Shown in pieces: positions 15,221 through 15,298 of a stretch of 15,298 nt of DNA. Made by a program: the position numbers and the translations under genes. The number at the start of each line of letters is the position of its first letter. Position 1 is the first letter of the stretch. The stretch is from NCBI GenBank assembly GCA_024278715.1, contig JAJRSN010000424.1, positions 1-15,298 on the forward strand, given 5' to 3'. This DNA is from Calditrichota bacterium. GTDB lineage: Bacteria > Calditrichota > Calditrichia > Calditrichales > Calditrichaceae. The notes beneath the pieces are model-generated. The model made no database searches, was not told the DNA's origin, and saw only the letters and a program-made list of their open reading frames with translations.

Positions 15221-15298
15221 CGCAATAACCCCGCATTTCAGATATTTTAACTTACAAAAAAATTGTAATACACGGCAATATATTTAACCCTGTTCAAA

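Overview
The window reads as a chromosomal segment of a moderately AT-rich, free-living bacterium. A two-propeller Reg_prop/Y_Y_Y hybrid sensor kinase, heptanucleotide repeats between genes and the general gene style suggest the FCB side of the tree (Calditrichota, Ignavibacteria or Bacteroidota-like). This placement is an inference from gene content, not a proof.

Left part (1-4.2 kb, minus strand). A DnaE-family DNA polymerase III alpha subunit runs off the left edge: 550 N-terminal residues are present, with an intact PHP domain and the palm aspartates. Next comes an intact AbiEi/AbiEii type IV toxin-antitoxin pair (14-nt overlap) with a perfect 16-bp palindrome in front of it, the likely AbiEi operator. 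Directly upstream lies a second, decayed AbiE pair. It has lost the AbiEii start codon, carries 345-bp and 23-bp deletions at short direct repeats, and has further frameshifts, yet it keeps a near-perfect version of the palindrome. One 100-bp patch is 95% identical between the two copies while other parts are much more diverged.

Middle part (4.2-9.8 kb, plus strand). After about 0.5 kb without a clear gene there is an SLC13/DASS-type sodium:anion symporter. A 0.5-kb intergenic region follows, holding two unrelated heptamer repeats and a good sigma70-like promoter. That promoter faces a tightly packed three-gene unit: a CstA-family transporter, a 93-residue soluble protein (4-nt overlap) and a Get3/ArsA-like P-loop ATPase (1-nt gap). 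In E. coli the CstA-family transporters need a small partner protein (YbdD or YjiX). Here the small gene sits in the same position but has a different sequence, and an ATPase is added. This coupled CstA-small protein-ATPase unit is the most interesting system in the window.

Right part (9.7-15.3 kb). A possible 41-codon ORF precedes a 1442-residue hybrid histidine kinase. Its layout is signal peptide, 14 Reg_prop repeats (enough for two seven-bladed propellers), Y_Y_Y domain, one membrane helix, two PAS domains, HisKA, HATPase and receiver. It has no DNA-binding output domain, and it may sense a nutrient relevant to the transporter genes. Convergent to it on the minus strand are ribonuclease HI (rnhA) and, 18 nt upstream of that, a UPF0316/DUF2179 membrane protein.
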